A DNA stretch of 64,000 bases, from positions 83,427 through 147,426 of the forward strand of contig NZ_JAODTZ010000023.1 of the NCBI RefSeq assembly GCF_025399795.1, in the 5' to 3' direction. Positions 45,529 to 54,349 of this stretch are shown here, piece after piece. This DNA is from Streptomyces rhizosphaerihabitans (GTDB lineage: Bacteria > Actinomycetota > Actinomycetes > Streptomycetales > Streptomycetaceae). How positions within the stretch are numbered: position 1 is the stretch's first letter; every line of letters starts with the position of its first letter. The notes under the pieces are model-generated. The model saw only the letters and a list, made by a program, of their open reading frames with translations. It did not search any database and was not told the DNA's origin. Position numbers and translations under genes: made by a program.

Positions 45529-48500
45529 TCACAGGCGCCAGGCGGGCGGGTTCTCGGGCTCGTAGACGCAGAGGGTGCCCGTCCGCACGGCGCTCTCCAG
45601 GTGGCGTCCGAGTTCCGGGTGGACCGCAGCGACCCGGCGGACGGCGGCGCGCACGCGTGCCGTGACGGCCGTGCGGGCGCGTTCCACGGGCGAACCGGCT
45701 CGGCGGACGTGGCCGCCGATGCCGTACGCGGCGGACAGCTGACGGACGAGCGCGTCCTTCTCCTCCGCGATCCGGCGCGACCGTACGGCGTCCCCGCCCG
45801 CGTCGGCGTCCTCGGCCTTCTCCTCCAGCTCCCGCAGGCGTCGCCGGTACGCGGCGCGCGCGGGAGCGTCGATCACCTCGCCCAGATCACCGACAGGGTG
45901 CATGTCCGCGGTACCCGTACCGCCGGCGGCGGTGGTCCCGGGCATCGCCAGGTCGACCGCCGGGACCGGGGTGCCCGGCCGCCCGAGGAGCACGGCGATG
46001 TCGCGCAGACCCTTGCTGTCGGGGAGGCGGGCCTCCCGGCCGGCGTAGACCAGGTGCCACAGCGGGCCTTCGCGGCGGAAGAGCGGTGCGGGCAGGGGGG
46101 AGCCGGGCCGCCGCGCGGGGGCGTCGGGCCGCACCGCGGTGGGGCGGGCCGGATCCTGGAGTCCGGCATCAATGGGGCGGGCCGGGGCGTGGGGCCGCGC
46201 ATCGGCGGAGACCGGGATCGGCGCGCTGTCGCTCGTGCCGTCCCGCGCTCGGACGGTGCCGCCGCGGAACGCCGACGGTGCCGGAACGGCTGTCCCGGTT
46301 CCGCTCTCCTGAATGTTCTGTGTCCCCGCCGTCCCCGCCGTCCCCGCCGTCCCGGACGTCTCTGCCGTCCCCGCCGTCCCTGTCATCCTGGACGTCCCTG
46401 TCGTCCCCACCGTCTCCTCCGCGATCCGCTCGGCGAGTGCGACCGCTCCGGCCTCCAGGGCGGCCCGCACGGCGCGGTCACGGTGGTGGCGGGCCGTCCG
46501 GTCGTCACCCACGGACCGGGCCAGGAGGGCCAGTTGACGGTCGACCGGGCCCCGGATCGCCGCGCCGATGCCCTCCACCACGAAGAGGCCCGCGTACGGT
46601 GCCAGGGCGTCGTAGAGCAGGGACGCGGAGGGGTGGGTGCCCACCGCGCCGACGGTCTCCGCAGCCTGCGCCATCATCGGCAGCCACTCGCTGTCCCGAG
46701 GAGCCCGGACGAGCGACGGCATCGCCGCGGTCAGGCGCCGCGAAGCATCCTCCCGTCGGCCCAGCTGCGCGGCGAGCAGGCCCAGCGTGACGCGCGGCCA
46801 CACACCCGGCATCCGCTCCAACGGCGCCCGGTCGCGGAGCCGTTGCAGGCTGTCCCGGTCGCCGGTCTCCGCGTACAGACACCAGCGCTGCGTCTCCGCG
46901 AGGAGCGTGGCGTTGGCGCTGCCCGCCGCGCCGCCCAGAGCCTCCACCTCGTCGAGCGCGGCGGCACAGTCGTCGTAGCGCCCCTCCATCAGGGCCCGGG
47001 TGCCGCGCCACAGCGGCACGTACCACGCGTACAGCGGTTGCCGCAGCGGCCGGGCCGCCATTTCGTACGCCGCTGCCTGGGCGTCGGCCTCGGCGAACGA
47101 GCCCGTCTCCATCAGCGCGACCAACCGCAGCCGCCGGCCGAGGAGTTCGAGGGCGAGGTCGCGCCGGGAACGGGCCACGGCGATGATCTCCTGGGACCAG
47201 TCGAGGCGGTCACGGCAGTGGTCGGGGCCGGGCCGGGCGTCACACAGGGCCGCGAGCGCCGGTCCGAGGGCCGCCGGGTCGTCGACCCCGCGGGCCGTGG
47301 ACACAGCCTCCTTCGCGAGAGCGACCCGGTGTCCCTCCGGTTCGAGCAGAGCCGCTGCCAGGGACAGCCGGGCCGTGACAGCGGCCCGCAGCGCGGCGTG
47401 CGCCGGATCACCCGCGAGGGAGGAACGCGCCTCGCCGAGCAGGTCGACCTGCTCACGGTCGGCCACATCGACCTCGAAGCCGACGGGACCCGTGCCGAGT
47501 CCCAGCACGGCCCGCGCGAGCAGATCGGGCCGTCCCGCCCGGCGGGCGAGCGAAGCGGCGCGCAGCAGCGCGGAACGGGCCGCCGTCCAGTCGCCGGACC
47601 CGAGCCGCGCCGCCCCGAGCCCGAGCAGCACCTCGACGCGTTCCTCTGCGTCACCGAGCCCCTGATCCGCGGTCTCGCCACCATCGACGACCGCCCCAGG
47701 GGCTCGACCGACACCCACAGAGACACCGGCACGGGCCCCGGCACTGCCCCCGGCCTCCTTCGCAGCCTCGACGCCGCCCATCCCGTACGCCTGCGCGGCT
47801 CTCTCGTACCAGCGCGCCGCCTCCTCGAACGCGAGAAGCCCCGCGGCCCGGTCGGCGGCCTCCCGGCAGTACCCGGCGGCCTCGCGTGCGTGTTCCGGGC
47901 CGGCGAGGAGGAGGTGGTGGGCGACCTCGGCGGGCCCGGTGTCGCGCCCGCGCCGGGTGTGGTCGGCCAGAACGGCCGCCACCGTGTGGTGCAGCCGGGC
48001 CCGCTCGCCGGGCGCCGGCCGCCCGGACAGGGCCTCGCGCAGGAGGTCGTGCCGGAAGCGGCCCTCGTTCGCCCCGGCCTCCGCCAGGAGTCCGGCTCCG
48101 GCCGCTTCCCCGAGCAGGGCGCGCACCTCGTCGAGGGGTACGGCGGCGGAATCGGCGAGCACGTCGAGCCGGAACCGCGTTCCCAGCAGGGAGGCGATGT
48201 CCAGCAACTGTGCGGCGCTGGGCGACAGTTCGGCGGTGCGGGCACGGACCGCGTCCCGCACCCGGACGGAGACGGCCGTCGCCGGGACGTCGGAAGCGGG
48301 TCCGTCGAGGCCGCCACCCGTCCGGAGGAGCTCCGTCACGAAGAACGCGTCACCGCCCGTGTACCGGGCCAGGGCGCGTACGGCCGAAGGCGCGGGTGCG
48401 TCGCCCGTGGCGGCGTTGAGCAGAGCGGCCACGTCCTTCTCCCGGAGCGGTCCCACCGGCAGCGCGCGGCCGCGGCGCAGCAGCTGGGCGCGGGCCCAGG

Positions 48501-49071
48501 CGCGGTCGTGCCAGGCGGTGTCGTCGTCGCGGGCCGTGGCCAGCAGCAGGACCCGGGCACCGCGCACGGCGTCCGAGGTCTCCAGGAGCAGCCGCAGGGA
48601 GGAGGCGTCGGCCGCGTGCACGTCGTCGAGGACCAGCAGCAACGGCCGCTGCCGTGCCACCGTCGTCAGGACCTCGGCGACGTCACCAGCCAGTCCCAGC
48701 CACGCCCCTTCCGGGTCCGCGTCCCGGCTCGTGTCCGTCCCCTCGCCTGCCGCGGACCCGGCCAACAGTGCCCGCAACGACGGTGACGCGGCGACCGGGC
48801 GCCCGCAGTGAACGTCGTCGACGACGAGTTCGCGCAGCAGCCGCGACCAGGGCCTCAGCGCATGTTCGACGGCGTCCGGCGGGCACCATGTCCACACCGC
48901 GCGAAAGCCCTCGGCACGGGCGACGGCCTCCTCGGCGAGGCGGGTCTTGCCCGCTCCCGCAGCTCCTGTCAGGGTGACGAGTCCGCCCCTGCCCGCGACG
49001 GCGCGCTCGCCTGCCTCTCGGAGCTCGCCGAGCACGTCCTCGCGTCCCACGAACGGGAAACCCGTCACCAT
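45529..49071 (-). CDS. Large AAA/STAND-type regulator with TPR region and conserved C-terminal domain
   Basis: About 1180 residues from ATG 49071 (CGAGGA upstream). N-terminal ATPase: FVGREDVLGELREAGE, Walker A TLTGAAGAGKTRLAEE, Walker B LLLVLDDVHAADASS. Residues ~380-860 are helical TPR-like. A Thr/Gly/Ala linker follows (TGTAGTAETSGTAGTAGTAG), encoded by a 9-bp repeat. The C-terminal ~230 residues form a separate domain (LWHLVYAGREARLPDSKGLR ... RTGTLCVYEPENP) that I recognise as recurrent in actinobacterial ATPases but cannot name. There is no LuxR HTH of the LAL type. It probably controls or senses for the two small genes downstream. Confidence 0.78.
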   Translation of the reverse strand: MVTGFPFVGREDVLGELREAGERAVAGRGGLVTLTGAAGAGKTRLAEEAVARAEGFRAVWTWCPPDAVEHALRPWSRLLRELVVDDVHCGRPVAASPSLRALLAGSAAGEGTDTSRDADPEGAWLGLAGDVAEVLTTVARQRPLLLVLDDVHAADASSLRLLLETSDAVRGARVLLLATARDDDTAWHDRAWARAQLLRRGRALPVGPLREKDVAALLNAATGDAPAPSAVRALARYTGGDAFFVTELLRTGGGLDGPASDVPATAVSVRVRDAVRARTAELSPSAAQLLDIASLLGTRFRLDVLADSAAVPLDEVRALLGEAAGAGLLAEAGANEGRFRHDLLREALSGRPAPGERARLHHTVAAVLADHTRRGRDTGPAEVAHHLLLAGPEHAREAAGYCREAADRAAGLLAFEEAARWYERAAQAYGMGGVEAAKEAGGSAGARAGVSVGVGRAPGAVVDGGETADQGLGDAEERVEVLLGLGAARLGSGDWTAARSALLRAASLARRAGRPDLLARAVLGLGTGPVGFEVDVADREQVDLLGEARSSLAGDPAHAALRAAVTARLSLAAALLEPEGHRVALAKEAVSTARGVDDPAALGPALAALCDARPGPDHCRDRLDWSQEIIAVARSRRDLALELLGRRLRLVALMETGSFAEADAQAAAYEMAARPLRQPLYAWYVPLWRGTRALMEGRYDDCAAALDEVEALGGAAGSANATLLAETQRWCLYAETGDRDSLQRLRDRAPLERMPGVWPRVTLGLLAAQLGRREDASRRLTAAMPSLVRAPRDSEWLPMMAQAAETVGAVGTHPSASLLYDALAPYAGLFVVEGIGAAIRGPVDRQLALLARSVGDDRTARHHRDRAVRAALEAGAVALAERIAEETVGTTGTSRMTGTAGTAETSGTAGTAGTAGTQNIQESGTGTAVPAPSAFRGGTVRARDGTSDSAPIPVSADARPHAPARPIDAGLQDPARPTAVRPDAPARRPGSPLPAPLFRREGPLWHLVYAGREARLPDSKGLRDIAVLLGRPGTPVPAVDLAMPGTTAAGGTGTADMHPVGDLGEVIDAPARAAYRRRLRELEEKAEDADAGGDAVRSRRIAEEKDALVRQLSAAYGIGGHVRRAGSPVERARTAVTARVRAAVRRVAAVHPELGRHLESAVRTGTLCVYEPENPPAWRL
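46321..46412. repeat. Coding minisatellite, GTCCCCGCC-like 9-bp units
   Basis: About ten imperfect 9-base units encode the Gly-Thr-Ala linker of the AAA protein on the minus strand. The multiple-of-three unit keeps the frame when copy number changes. Confidence 0.8.
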
Positions 49072-49472
49072 GGCAGTCCTCGTCGGTCCCTTCGGGTCGG
49101 CCGTCCTCGTCGCTCCGAGCCGGTCCTTCGCCGCTCCGCCCCCTCCGTAGAGCGTAGGCAGGGGACACGAAGGCCGCGAGGCGCGGACACGCCGGTACGG
49201 CGGACCCGCAGACCGGGATCGCCGTACGGGCGCGGTGTCGAAAGGGGTGGGGCGGTGGCAGGGGTGAAGGGCACGGACAGCGACCGCGGGCCGCGGGTGG
49301 ACAACCCTTGGCTCGGACAGGCAACTCCGCTCCGAATCAGCTGTGTTGATGCGCACGCGGCGGCATCGGCAGCCCGTGCCGGGGTTGTTGGCCGGCCCGT
49401 TCCGGCGATCGGGACGGACGAAGACCCCGCCGTCGGCTGTTTCGCCGGGCGGCGAGGTCTTCGTCGCGTGGG
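49072..49472. other. 401-bp intergenic region
   Basis: Besides the ohr terminator hairpin at its right end I find no gene or RNA here. The promoter of the AAA regulator lies on the minus strand near the left end. Confidence 0.5.
49417..49465 (-). terminator. Hairpin after ohr
   Basis: GACGAAGACC (49417-49426) pairs perfectly with GGTCTTCGTC (49456-49465); an inner CCGCC/GGCGG pair extends the stem. It starts 8 bases beyond the ohr stop. Confidence 0.75.
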
Positions 49473-49898
49473 TCAGGCCGTCTTGATCGTGACCTCGATG
49501 TCGCCTCGGGTCGCTTTGGAGTAGGGGCAGATCCGGTCCGCCTTCTCCACGAGTTCCCTGGCGGTGGCCTCGTCGACCGAGGGGATATGGGCGGTGAGTT
49601 CGGCGACGATGCCGAAGCCGGCGTCGTTGCGGCCGATGCCGACGCGGGCCGTCACGCTGGAACCGGTGATGTCGATCTTCTCCGTCTGGGCGATGATCCC
49701 GATCGAGGCGTGGAAACACGCGCTGTAGCAGGCGGCGAAGAGCTGCTCGGGGTTGGTGCCGCCGCCCGTACCGCCCAGTTCCTTGGGCTGGCTGACGACG
49801 ATGTCGAGCTTGCCGTCCTCAGTGGAGACGCGGCCTTCTCGGCCGCCCTCGGCGGTGGCGACTGCGGTGTAGAGAGCTTCGCTGGGCTTGATGGGCAT
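49473..49898 (-). CDS. ohr: Ohr/OsmC organic hydroperoxide resistance protein
   Basis: 141 residues from ATG 49898. Two redox cysteines are in the family positions: AACYSACFHAS (~60) and DRICPYSKATRG (~125). Ohr proteins reduce organic hydroperoxides in the cytoplasm using dihydrolipoyl thiols. The start M-P-I-K matches family length. It lies 106 bases downstream of the MFS gene stop on the same strand and ends at a hairpin. No OhrR gene is adjacent. Confidence 0.93.
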   Translation of the reverse strand: MPIKPSEALYTAVATAEGGREGRVSTEDGKLDIVVSQPKELGGTGGGTNPEQLFAACYSACFHASIGIIAQTEKIDITGSSVTARVGIGRNDAGFGIVAELTAHIPSVDEATARELVEKADRICPYSKATRGDIEVTIKTA

Positions 49899-50004
49899 CT
49901 CTTGCGTACCTTCCGTCGGTTGTGTGTGCGCCTGGATCGGATGGACGGCGACCCGAGTGGCGGCATCCGGTGCGCGCCGCCCGGTGCGTGCCGCCCTCTC
50001 GGGG

Positions 50005-51465
50005 TCAGAGCGTCGTCGGCTTCGCCTCGGCCGTCTGCGCGGCCCCGGACGTGGAACCTCGGGCGGGCTGTCCCTGGGGCGCGGCCGGTGGGGCCTTGAT
50101 GACGAGCCCGAGGCCCGCCAGGCCGGACAGGACCGTGACGATGGAGCAGAAGAGCAGTACATGCCCGTAGTCGGAGGCGTCGGCGCTCGCCCTGCTGAGC
50201 AGGGTGGCCAGCGTCGCGATGCCGAAGGCGCCGCCGACCTGACGGGCCGTCTGGTTGAGCCCGGTCGCCGCCGCGAAGCGCGGCGGGGAGACGGAGAGGG
50301 CGGCGGCGGTCGACGTTCCCGTGGTGATCGCGCCCATGCCCGCGCCGGCCAGGATGCCGGTGGGCAGCCAGTAGGTGAGGAAGCGGGGCTGGTCGGGCAG
50401 GGTGAAGGCGAGGAAGAAGCCGGTTCCCGCGAGGACGATCGCGCCGGCCACCACGACCGTCCGTGGGCCGTACCTCGTCTGGATCCTGCCCGAGTACAGG
50501 GCCACGAGAGTCGCCGCGACGGCGCCCGGGGTGACCGCCAGGCCCGCCTTCAGCTCCGACCAGTGCCATACCGAGGTGACGTAGAGGACGCCGACCAGGA
50601 GCCACGCGTACAGGCAGGCGCCGTAGAAGAACACGGACAGGTTCGCCAGCGCGAAGGTACGGCTGCGCCACAGGCCGGTCTCCACGGCGGGGGCCGAGTG
50701 GGTCCGGGAGCGCAACAGCGTGATCGCCATGGCGGCGGCGCCCACGGCCAGGCAGCTCAGCGTCGCCGCGCCGCCCCAGCCCCAGTCCCCGCCCTTGGAG
50801 ATGCCCAGACCGAGCAGGCCGATGCCGGCCCCCAGCAGGATCGTGCCGATCGGGTCCGGCAGCCTGCTGCCCTCCGGGCGGGCCGCCCGGGGAATGATGT
50901 GCGCGCGGAGCAGGAGCAGCAGGCCGAACGGCACATTGATCAGGAACAGCGACCGCCAGCCGAGGGTGTCGACCAGGACACCGCCGATCGACGGGCCCAC
51001 CGCGGCAGCGAACGCGGAGGCCGCACTCCACTTGCCGATCGCGGCGCGGCGCCGCTCGGGCGGTGTGTCCATCAGGACGATGGCGAGGGCCGCCGGGATC
51101 ATCGCGGCGGCTCCGGCGCCCTGCAGGGCTCTGGCGGTCAGCAGGACGGGGATGTTCGGGGCCAGTGCGCACGCGAGGGACATCGCGGTGAAGACGGCGA
51201 TGCCCGCGGTGAACAGGGAACGCCGGCCGATCACGTCCGCGAGCCGGCCCGCGGGCGCCAGCAGGGCGGCGAACAGGGTGGCGTAGACGGTGATCACCCA
51301 GGACAGGTCCGCCACGGCGGAGTCCTGGAAGTCCTTGTGCAGATCGGGGATGGCCAGATTCACGATGGTTACGTCGAGTACGGCCAGGAAGGTCGCGCTC
51401 GACGCGAGGAGCAGAAGCGGCACGTACCCCCGCTCGGCCGCCGGTTCGGCGGGCCCAGTTCTCAT
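50005..51465 (-). CDS. MFS (DHA2-type, 14-span) drug efflux transporter
   Basis: About 486 residues from ATG 51465 with GGAGGT upstream; a longer frame would start inside the operator. Motifs: LDVTIVNLAIPDL in helix 1, GRLADVIGRRSLF loop (motif A), and GPSIGGVLVDTLGWRSLFLINVPFG (motif C region of DHA2 exporters). About 14 spans. Such proteins expel drugs or metabolites with proton antiport. A palindrome at 51480-51500, nearly identical to one before the divergent TetR gene, indicates TetR control. Confidence 0.92.
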   Translation of the reverse strand: MRTGPAEPAAERGYVPLLLLASSATFLAVLDVTIVNLAIPDLHKDFQDSAVADLSWVITVYATLFAALLAPAGRLADVIGRRSLFTAGIAVFTAMSLACALAPNIPVLLTARALQGAGAAAMIPAALAIVLMDTPPERRRAAIGKWSAASAFAAAVGPSIGGVLVDTLGWRSLFLINVPFGLLLLLRAHIIPRAARPEGSRLPDPIGTILLGAGIGLLGLGISKGGDWGWGGAATLSCLAVGAAAMAITLLRSRTHSAPAVETGLWRSRTFALANLSVFFYGACLYAWLLVGVLYVTSVWHWSELKAGLAVTPGAVAATLVALYSGRIQTRYGPRTVVVAGAIVLAGTGFFLAFTLPDQPRFLTYWLPTGILAGAGMGAITTGTSTAAALSVSPPRFAAATGLNQTARQVGGAFGIATLATLLSRASADASDYGHVLLFCSIVTVLSGLAGLGLVIKAPPAAPQGQPARGSTSGAAQTAEAKPTTL

Positions 51466-51479
51466 CACCAACACCTCCA

Positions 51480-51500
51480 ACATACCAATGGTCGGAATGT
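51480..51500. promoter_or_regulatory. TetR-type operator (copy 1, MFS promoter)
   Basis: 21-bp imperfect palindrome with arms ACATACC and GGAATGT. It matches the site at 52462-52482 (read in reverse complement) at 18 of 21 positions. AT-rich against its context, just upstream of the MFS ribosome binding site. Confidence 0.72.
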
Positions 51501-51545
51501 ATTTATGTGACATGCTCGACGGTCAATCCGGTTGTCACGGAGCCG

Positions 51546-51576
51546 GCCGACCCGTCGCGTGCGCTCCCGGGTCGGC
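51546..51576 (-). terminator. Hairpin after the SGNH hydrolase gene
   Basis: GCCGACCCG (51546-51554) pairs with CGGGTCGGC (51568-51576) around 13 bases, between the hydrolase stop and the MFS promoter on the same strand. Confidence 0.5.
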
Positions 51577-51694
51577 GTGCCGGGGGAGGGGGCCGTCATG
51601 TCCCCCGTACGTCGAGCGCTTGCCTCGACGGCTTGCGTTCGGTGCGCGCCTCCGAGGTGGCAGGGCGTTCCGAGATCTCTCCCGCACAGCTCTC

Positions 51695-52402
51695 TCAGTG
51701 GCTGTGGAGCTGGCCTCGGAGCGTCGTCAGATACCAGCCGAGCTGGGCGAACACCGCGGATGCCAGGACGGCGTGGCCGCGCATCGAGGCGTGCATCATG
51801 TCCGCGCTGAACACGCTGCGGGAGCGGCTGGTGGGGTGGGCCCACATGTCGATGACGAGGGCGCCGTGCCGAGCGGCCACCTTGCGCACCAGGTCGTTGA
51901 AGATTTCGATGCGGCCGCTCAGGCCTCCGCCGCCGAGCTGTTCGGGGAAGACCTTGGTGATGTCCTGGATGGTGAAGACGAAGACAACGGCGCCGCTCTC
52001 GCGCAACTGCCGGACCATCGCGTCGAGTTCGGCCTCCACGGCGGCCGCCGAGAAGTCGCGGACGAGCAAGTCGTTGCCGCCGCACACCACCGAGGCGAGA
52101 TCGGGACGGAAGTCCAAGGCCTCCCTGAGCTGCCCCGTCCGCACCTCGGCCGCCTTGAGATGGCGTACGCCCAGATTCAGGTACTCCGTGCCGGGGTCGA
52201 CCCGGCGCAGCGCCTCCAGGACCCGATCCGCCCAGGGTGTGTCCGCGTAGCCGGCGGAGGAATCCCCGAGCCCTTCGGCGAGGCTGTCCCCGATGACCGC
52301 GAAGCGTGTCCAGGGTGCGTTGCTCAGTAACCGGTCGGCGTCCTCGGGGGAGAGGACGTGTGCGTCGGCTTCCTCGGCGGTGGGTCCTTCGGTCGTGGTC
52401 AT
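51695..52402 (-). CDS. SGNH/GDSL-family hydrolase
   Basis: 235 residues from ATG 52402 with GGAGAAAAG upstream. Block I FAVIGDSLAEGLGD carries the nucleophile Ser. LNLGVRHLKAAEV supplies the Gly block in variant form, VVCGGNDLL is block III with Asn, and ADMMHASMRGHAV holds the Asp-His pair. No signal peptide, so it acts in the cytoplasm as an esterase or acyl hydrolase of unknown substrate. Divergent from the TetR gene across a shared operator. Confidence 0.88.
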   Translation of the reverse strand: MTTTEGPTAEEADAHVLSPEDADRLLSNAPWTRFAVIGDSLAEGLGDSSAGYADTPWADRVLEALRRVDPGTEYLNLGVRHLKAAEVRTGQLREALDFRPDLASVVCGGNDLLVRDFSAAAVEAELDAMVRQLRESGAVVFVFTIQDITKVFPEQLGGGGLSGRIEIFNDLVRKVAARHGALVIDMWAHPTSRSRSVFSADMMHASMRGHAVLASAVFAQLGWYLTTLRGQLHSH

Positions 52403-52461
52403 GTCTTTTCTCCGTTCTTGCGTGCGGCGTGATCCGCCGCCCTGTCTGCGGCCGTGACGTT

Positions 52462-52482
52462 ACATTCCAACCGATGGTATGT
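52462..52482. promoter_or_regulatory. TetR-type operator (copy 2, SGNH/tetR divergent promoter)
   Basis: Arms ACATTCC and GGTATGT in a 21-bp imperfect palindrome, within the 177-bp gap between the divergent hydrolase and TetR genes. Paralogous to 51480-51500. Confidence 0.72.
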
Positions 52483-52579
52483 CTATGGAATCCAGCATCG
52501 GTGAACTCTCGGTACGAGGGGGAGACGCTAAGATCGAACCGTGGATGTTTTCGGGGGGTCAGGAGGGCGAGTCGGATCC

Positions 52580-53188
52580 ATGGGCAGTCAGCAGCGGGTA
52601 CGCCGATCGCAGGAAGAGCGTTCTCGGACGACGACGAACGAACTGCTCTCCGCCGCGCGCAAGCTCTTCGCCAGAGACGGGTACACCGCGACCTCGCTCG
52701 ACGCGATCTGCGAGGAGATCGGGGCGAGCAAGGGTGCGCTCTACCACCACTTCAAGAACAAGCGGGACCTGTTCCGTGCCGTCTACGAGGCGGAGGAGAA
52801 CCGGCTGTCGAGCGCCATCGCGCAGACGTTCACTCTCCATGAGGACCCCTGGGACGGCCTGTACGAAGGCATGCGCGAGTTCCTGGTCATGTCGATGGAG
52901 CCGAGCACTCAGCGGATCACCCTCATCGACGCGCCGGGGGCGCTGGGCTGGGCGGAGATGCGGGCGATCCGCTCGGACTGCCGGCGCATGATCGCCTACG
53001 GTCTCGGTCAGTTGCTCGGCAGGGACCGTTCCCGCGCGGATGTCACGGCCGTCGCCTCGATGGTGCACGGCGCCGCCTGCGAGAGCGCGGTCGCGCTGGC
53101 CCACGCGGACGGCGACGCGGACGAGCTGCTCGAAGCCACGCTGCGTCAGTTCCGTCAGCTCTTCTCGTCCTTCGCGAAGGCCGCCTGA
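52580..53188 (+). CDS. TetR-family transcriptional regulator
   Basis: 202 residues from ATG 52580 (GGAGGG upstream). The HTH is typical: ELLSAARKLFARDGYTATSLDAICEEIGASKGALYHHFKNKRDLF split over residues ~18-62. The C-terminal ligand domain (TLIDAPGALGWAEMRAIRSD) is of the TetR_C type in which DAP/LGW motifs recur. It most likely represses itself, the divergent SGNH hydrolase and the MFS exporter through the two palindromes. Confidence 0.93.
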   Translation: MGSQQRVRRSQEERSRTTTNELLSAARKLFARDGYTATSLDAICEEIGASKGALYHHFKNKRDLFRAVYEAEENRLSSAIAQTFTLHEDPWDGLYEGMREFLVMSMEPSTQRITLIDAPGALGWAEMRAIRSDCRRMIAYGLGQLLGRDRSRADVTAVASMVHGAACESAVALAHADGDADELLEATLRQFRQLFSSFAKAA

Positions 53189-53367
53189 AGGGTTTCCGCA
53201 CGCTCGTCCTGCCGTTCGGTGCGCCTACGGAACGTCTGGCGGCGCCGACCGGTCCTCCCGCGTCCGTGTGACGCGAGCAGGGGCGAGTGGAGGGGGAACA
53301 CGGCCGGCGCACCGCTCGGCGCCGCCTTCCAGCGCTGAGGCCCGGCGCGGGACCCCGCACACCGGGC

Positions 53368-53745
53368 TCAACCGGTCCGGTCCCCGTACGCGGCCCGGCT
53401 GGCCTCGATCTCGGCGATGTGCTCGATCGCCCAGCCGGCCAGCGCGAGGGCCGGCGGGATCAGGCTCTTCCCGGTGGGGGTCAGCGCGTACTCGACGCGG
53501 GGCGGGACCTCCGCGTACGCCGTCCGGGACACCAGGCCGTCGCGCTCCAGGTTCCGCAGCGTCAGCGTGAGCATCCGCTGCGAGATGCCGGGTATCTGCC
53601 GCTGGAGGTCGGTGAAGCGCAGGCGCCCCTGCTCGAGGGTCGTCACGATCAGCAGCGTCCACTTGTCGCAGATCCGGTCGAGCACGGCGCGGATCGTCTG
53701 CCCGCCGTCTCCGCGGATCATGCAGGTGTGCTCGTACTGCGACAT
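53368..53745 (-). CDS. HxlR/DUF24-family redox-type repressor
   Basis: 125 residues from ATG 53745 with AGGGAGC upstream. Winged-helix core: CDKWTLLIVTTLEQGRLRFTDLQ, IPGISQRMLTLTLRNLERDGLVSR. A Cys at position 8 (SQYEHTC) is in the place where YodB/CatR/HypR-type HxlR proteins have a thiol switch. A second Cys precedes KWTLL. It faces a DoxX gene, the arrangement of catR-catDE-like quinone/electrophile-stress loci, so it is likely the repressor of DoxX. Confidence 0.9.
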   Translation of the reverse strand: MSQYEHTCMIRGDGGQTIRAVLDRICDKWTLLIVTTLEQGRLRFTDLQRQIPGISQRMLTLTLRNLERDGLVSRTAYAEVPPRVEYALTPTGKSLIPPALALAGWAIEHIAEIEASRAAYGDRTG

Positions 53746-53819
53746 GACAGCTCCCTGTGGGTAGCGCACATTCATGTGCCTTTTGTGAGCCCCCCGACAG
53801 TGACTCATCATGAGGCAAC

Positions 53820-53832
53820 TTACGCCTGGTAA
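53820..53832. promoter_or_regulatory. Possible HxlR operator before DoxX
   Basis: TTAC (53820-53823) and GTAA (53829-53832) form an inverted repeat around GCCTG, with flanking GCAA ... TTGC extending the symmetry loosely (53815-53839). It lies 20 bases upstream of the DoxX start in an AT-richer stretch. Confidence 0.45.
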
Positions 53833-53852
53833 CTATTGCGCAAGGGGTCACT

Positions 53853-54218
53853 ATGGACGTCGCCTACTGGATCGTCGCAGCGCTGCTGGCGGCGTTCTAC
53901 CTCTATGCCGGAGGCATAAAGATCCTGCAGAGCCAGGAGCGGCTTCAGCCCATGATGGGGTGGGTCGATCGCGTGCCCATGCCGGTCGTCCGGCTCATCG
54001 GCACGCTGGAGGTGCTCGGCGCGGCAGGCCTGATCCTGCCGCCGCTCACCGGCATCGCGCCCTGGCTCGCCGTCGCCGCGGCGACTGGCCTCGTGCTGAT
54101 CCAGGTCGGCGGAATCGCCGTTCACGTCTCTCGCGGTGAGGCACGGATGATCGGCCTCAACATCGTCCTGCTGGTGGCAGCGGCGGCGGCCGTCTGGCTG
54201 GGAACCACCCGGCTCTGA
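53853..54218 (+). CDS. DoxX-family membrane protein
   Basis: 121 residues from ATG 53853 (AAGGGG upstream). Four membrane helices; the first (YWIVAALLAAFYLYAGGIKIL) and second (GTLEVLGAAGLILPPL) match DoxX/DoxX-like proteins. Members associate with thiol or quinone detoxification in several bacteria. Divergent from the HxlR repressor. Confidence 0.88.
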   Translation: MDVAYWIVAALLAAFYLYAGGIKILQSQERLQPMMGWVDRVPMPVVRLIGTLEVLGAAGLILPPLTGIAPWLAVAAATGLVLIQVGGIAVHVSRGEARMIGLNIVLLVAAAAAVWLGTTRL

Positions 54219-54299
54219 CCCGATCCGCCGCACGTGAGGCCGCCGCACGTGAGGCCGCGACACATAAGTCCGCACACGACGCCGGGTGTACAACGCAAA

Positions 54300-54335
54300 G
54301 GGCGGGAGCCCGGCACATGGTGCCGACTCCCGCCC
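54300..54335. terminator. Bidirectional hairpin between DoxX and amidase genes
   Basis: GGGCGGGAG (54300-54308) pairs with CTCCCGCCC (54327-54335), and inner CGGCAC (54311-54316) with GTGCCG (54320-54325) around ATG, giving a nearly continuous 15-bp stem between convergent genes. Confidence 0.85.
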
Positions 54336-54349
54336 CGGAACGCGACCGC

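Noticed and set aside
45502..48786. 1094-codon plus-strand frame opposite the AAA regulator
   Set aside because: Arg/Gly/Pro/Ala-rich shadow with no motifs; the minus-strand protein has Walker A and B.
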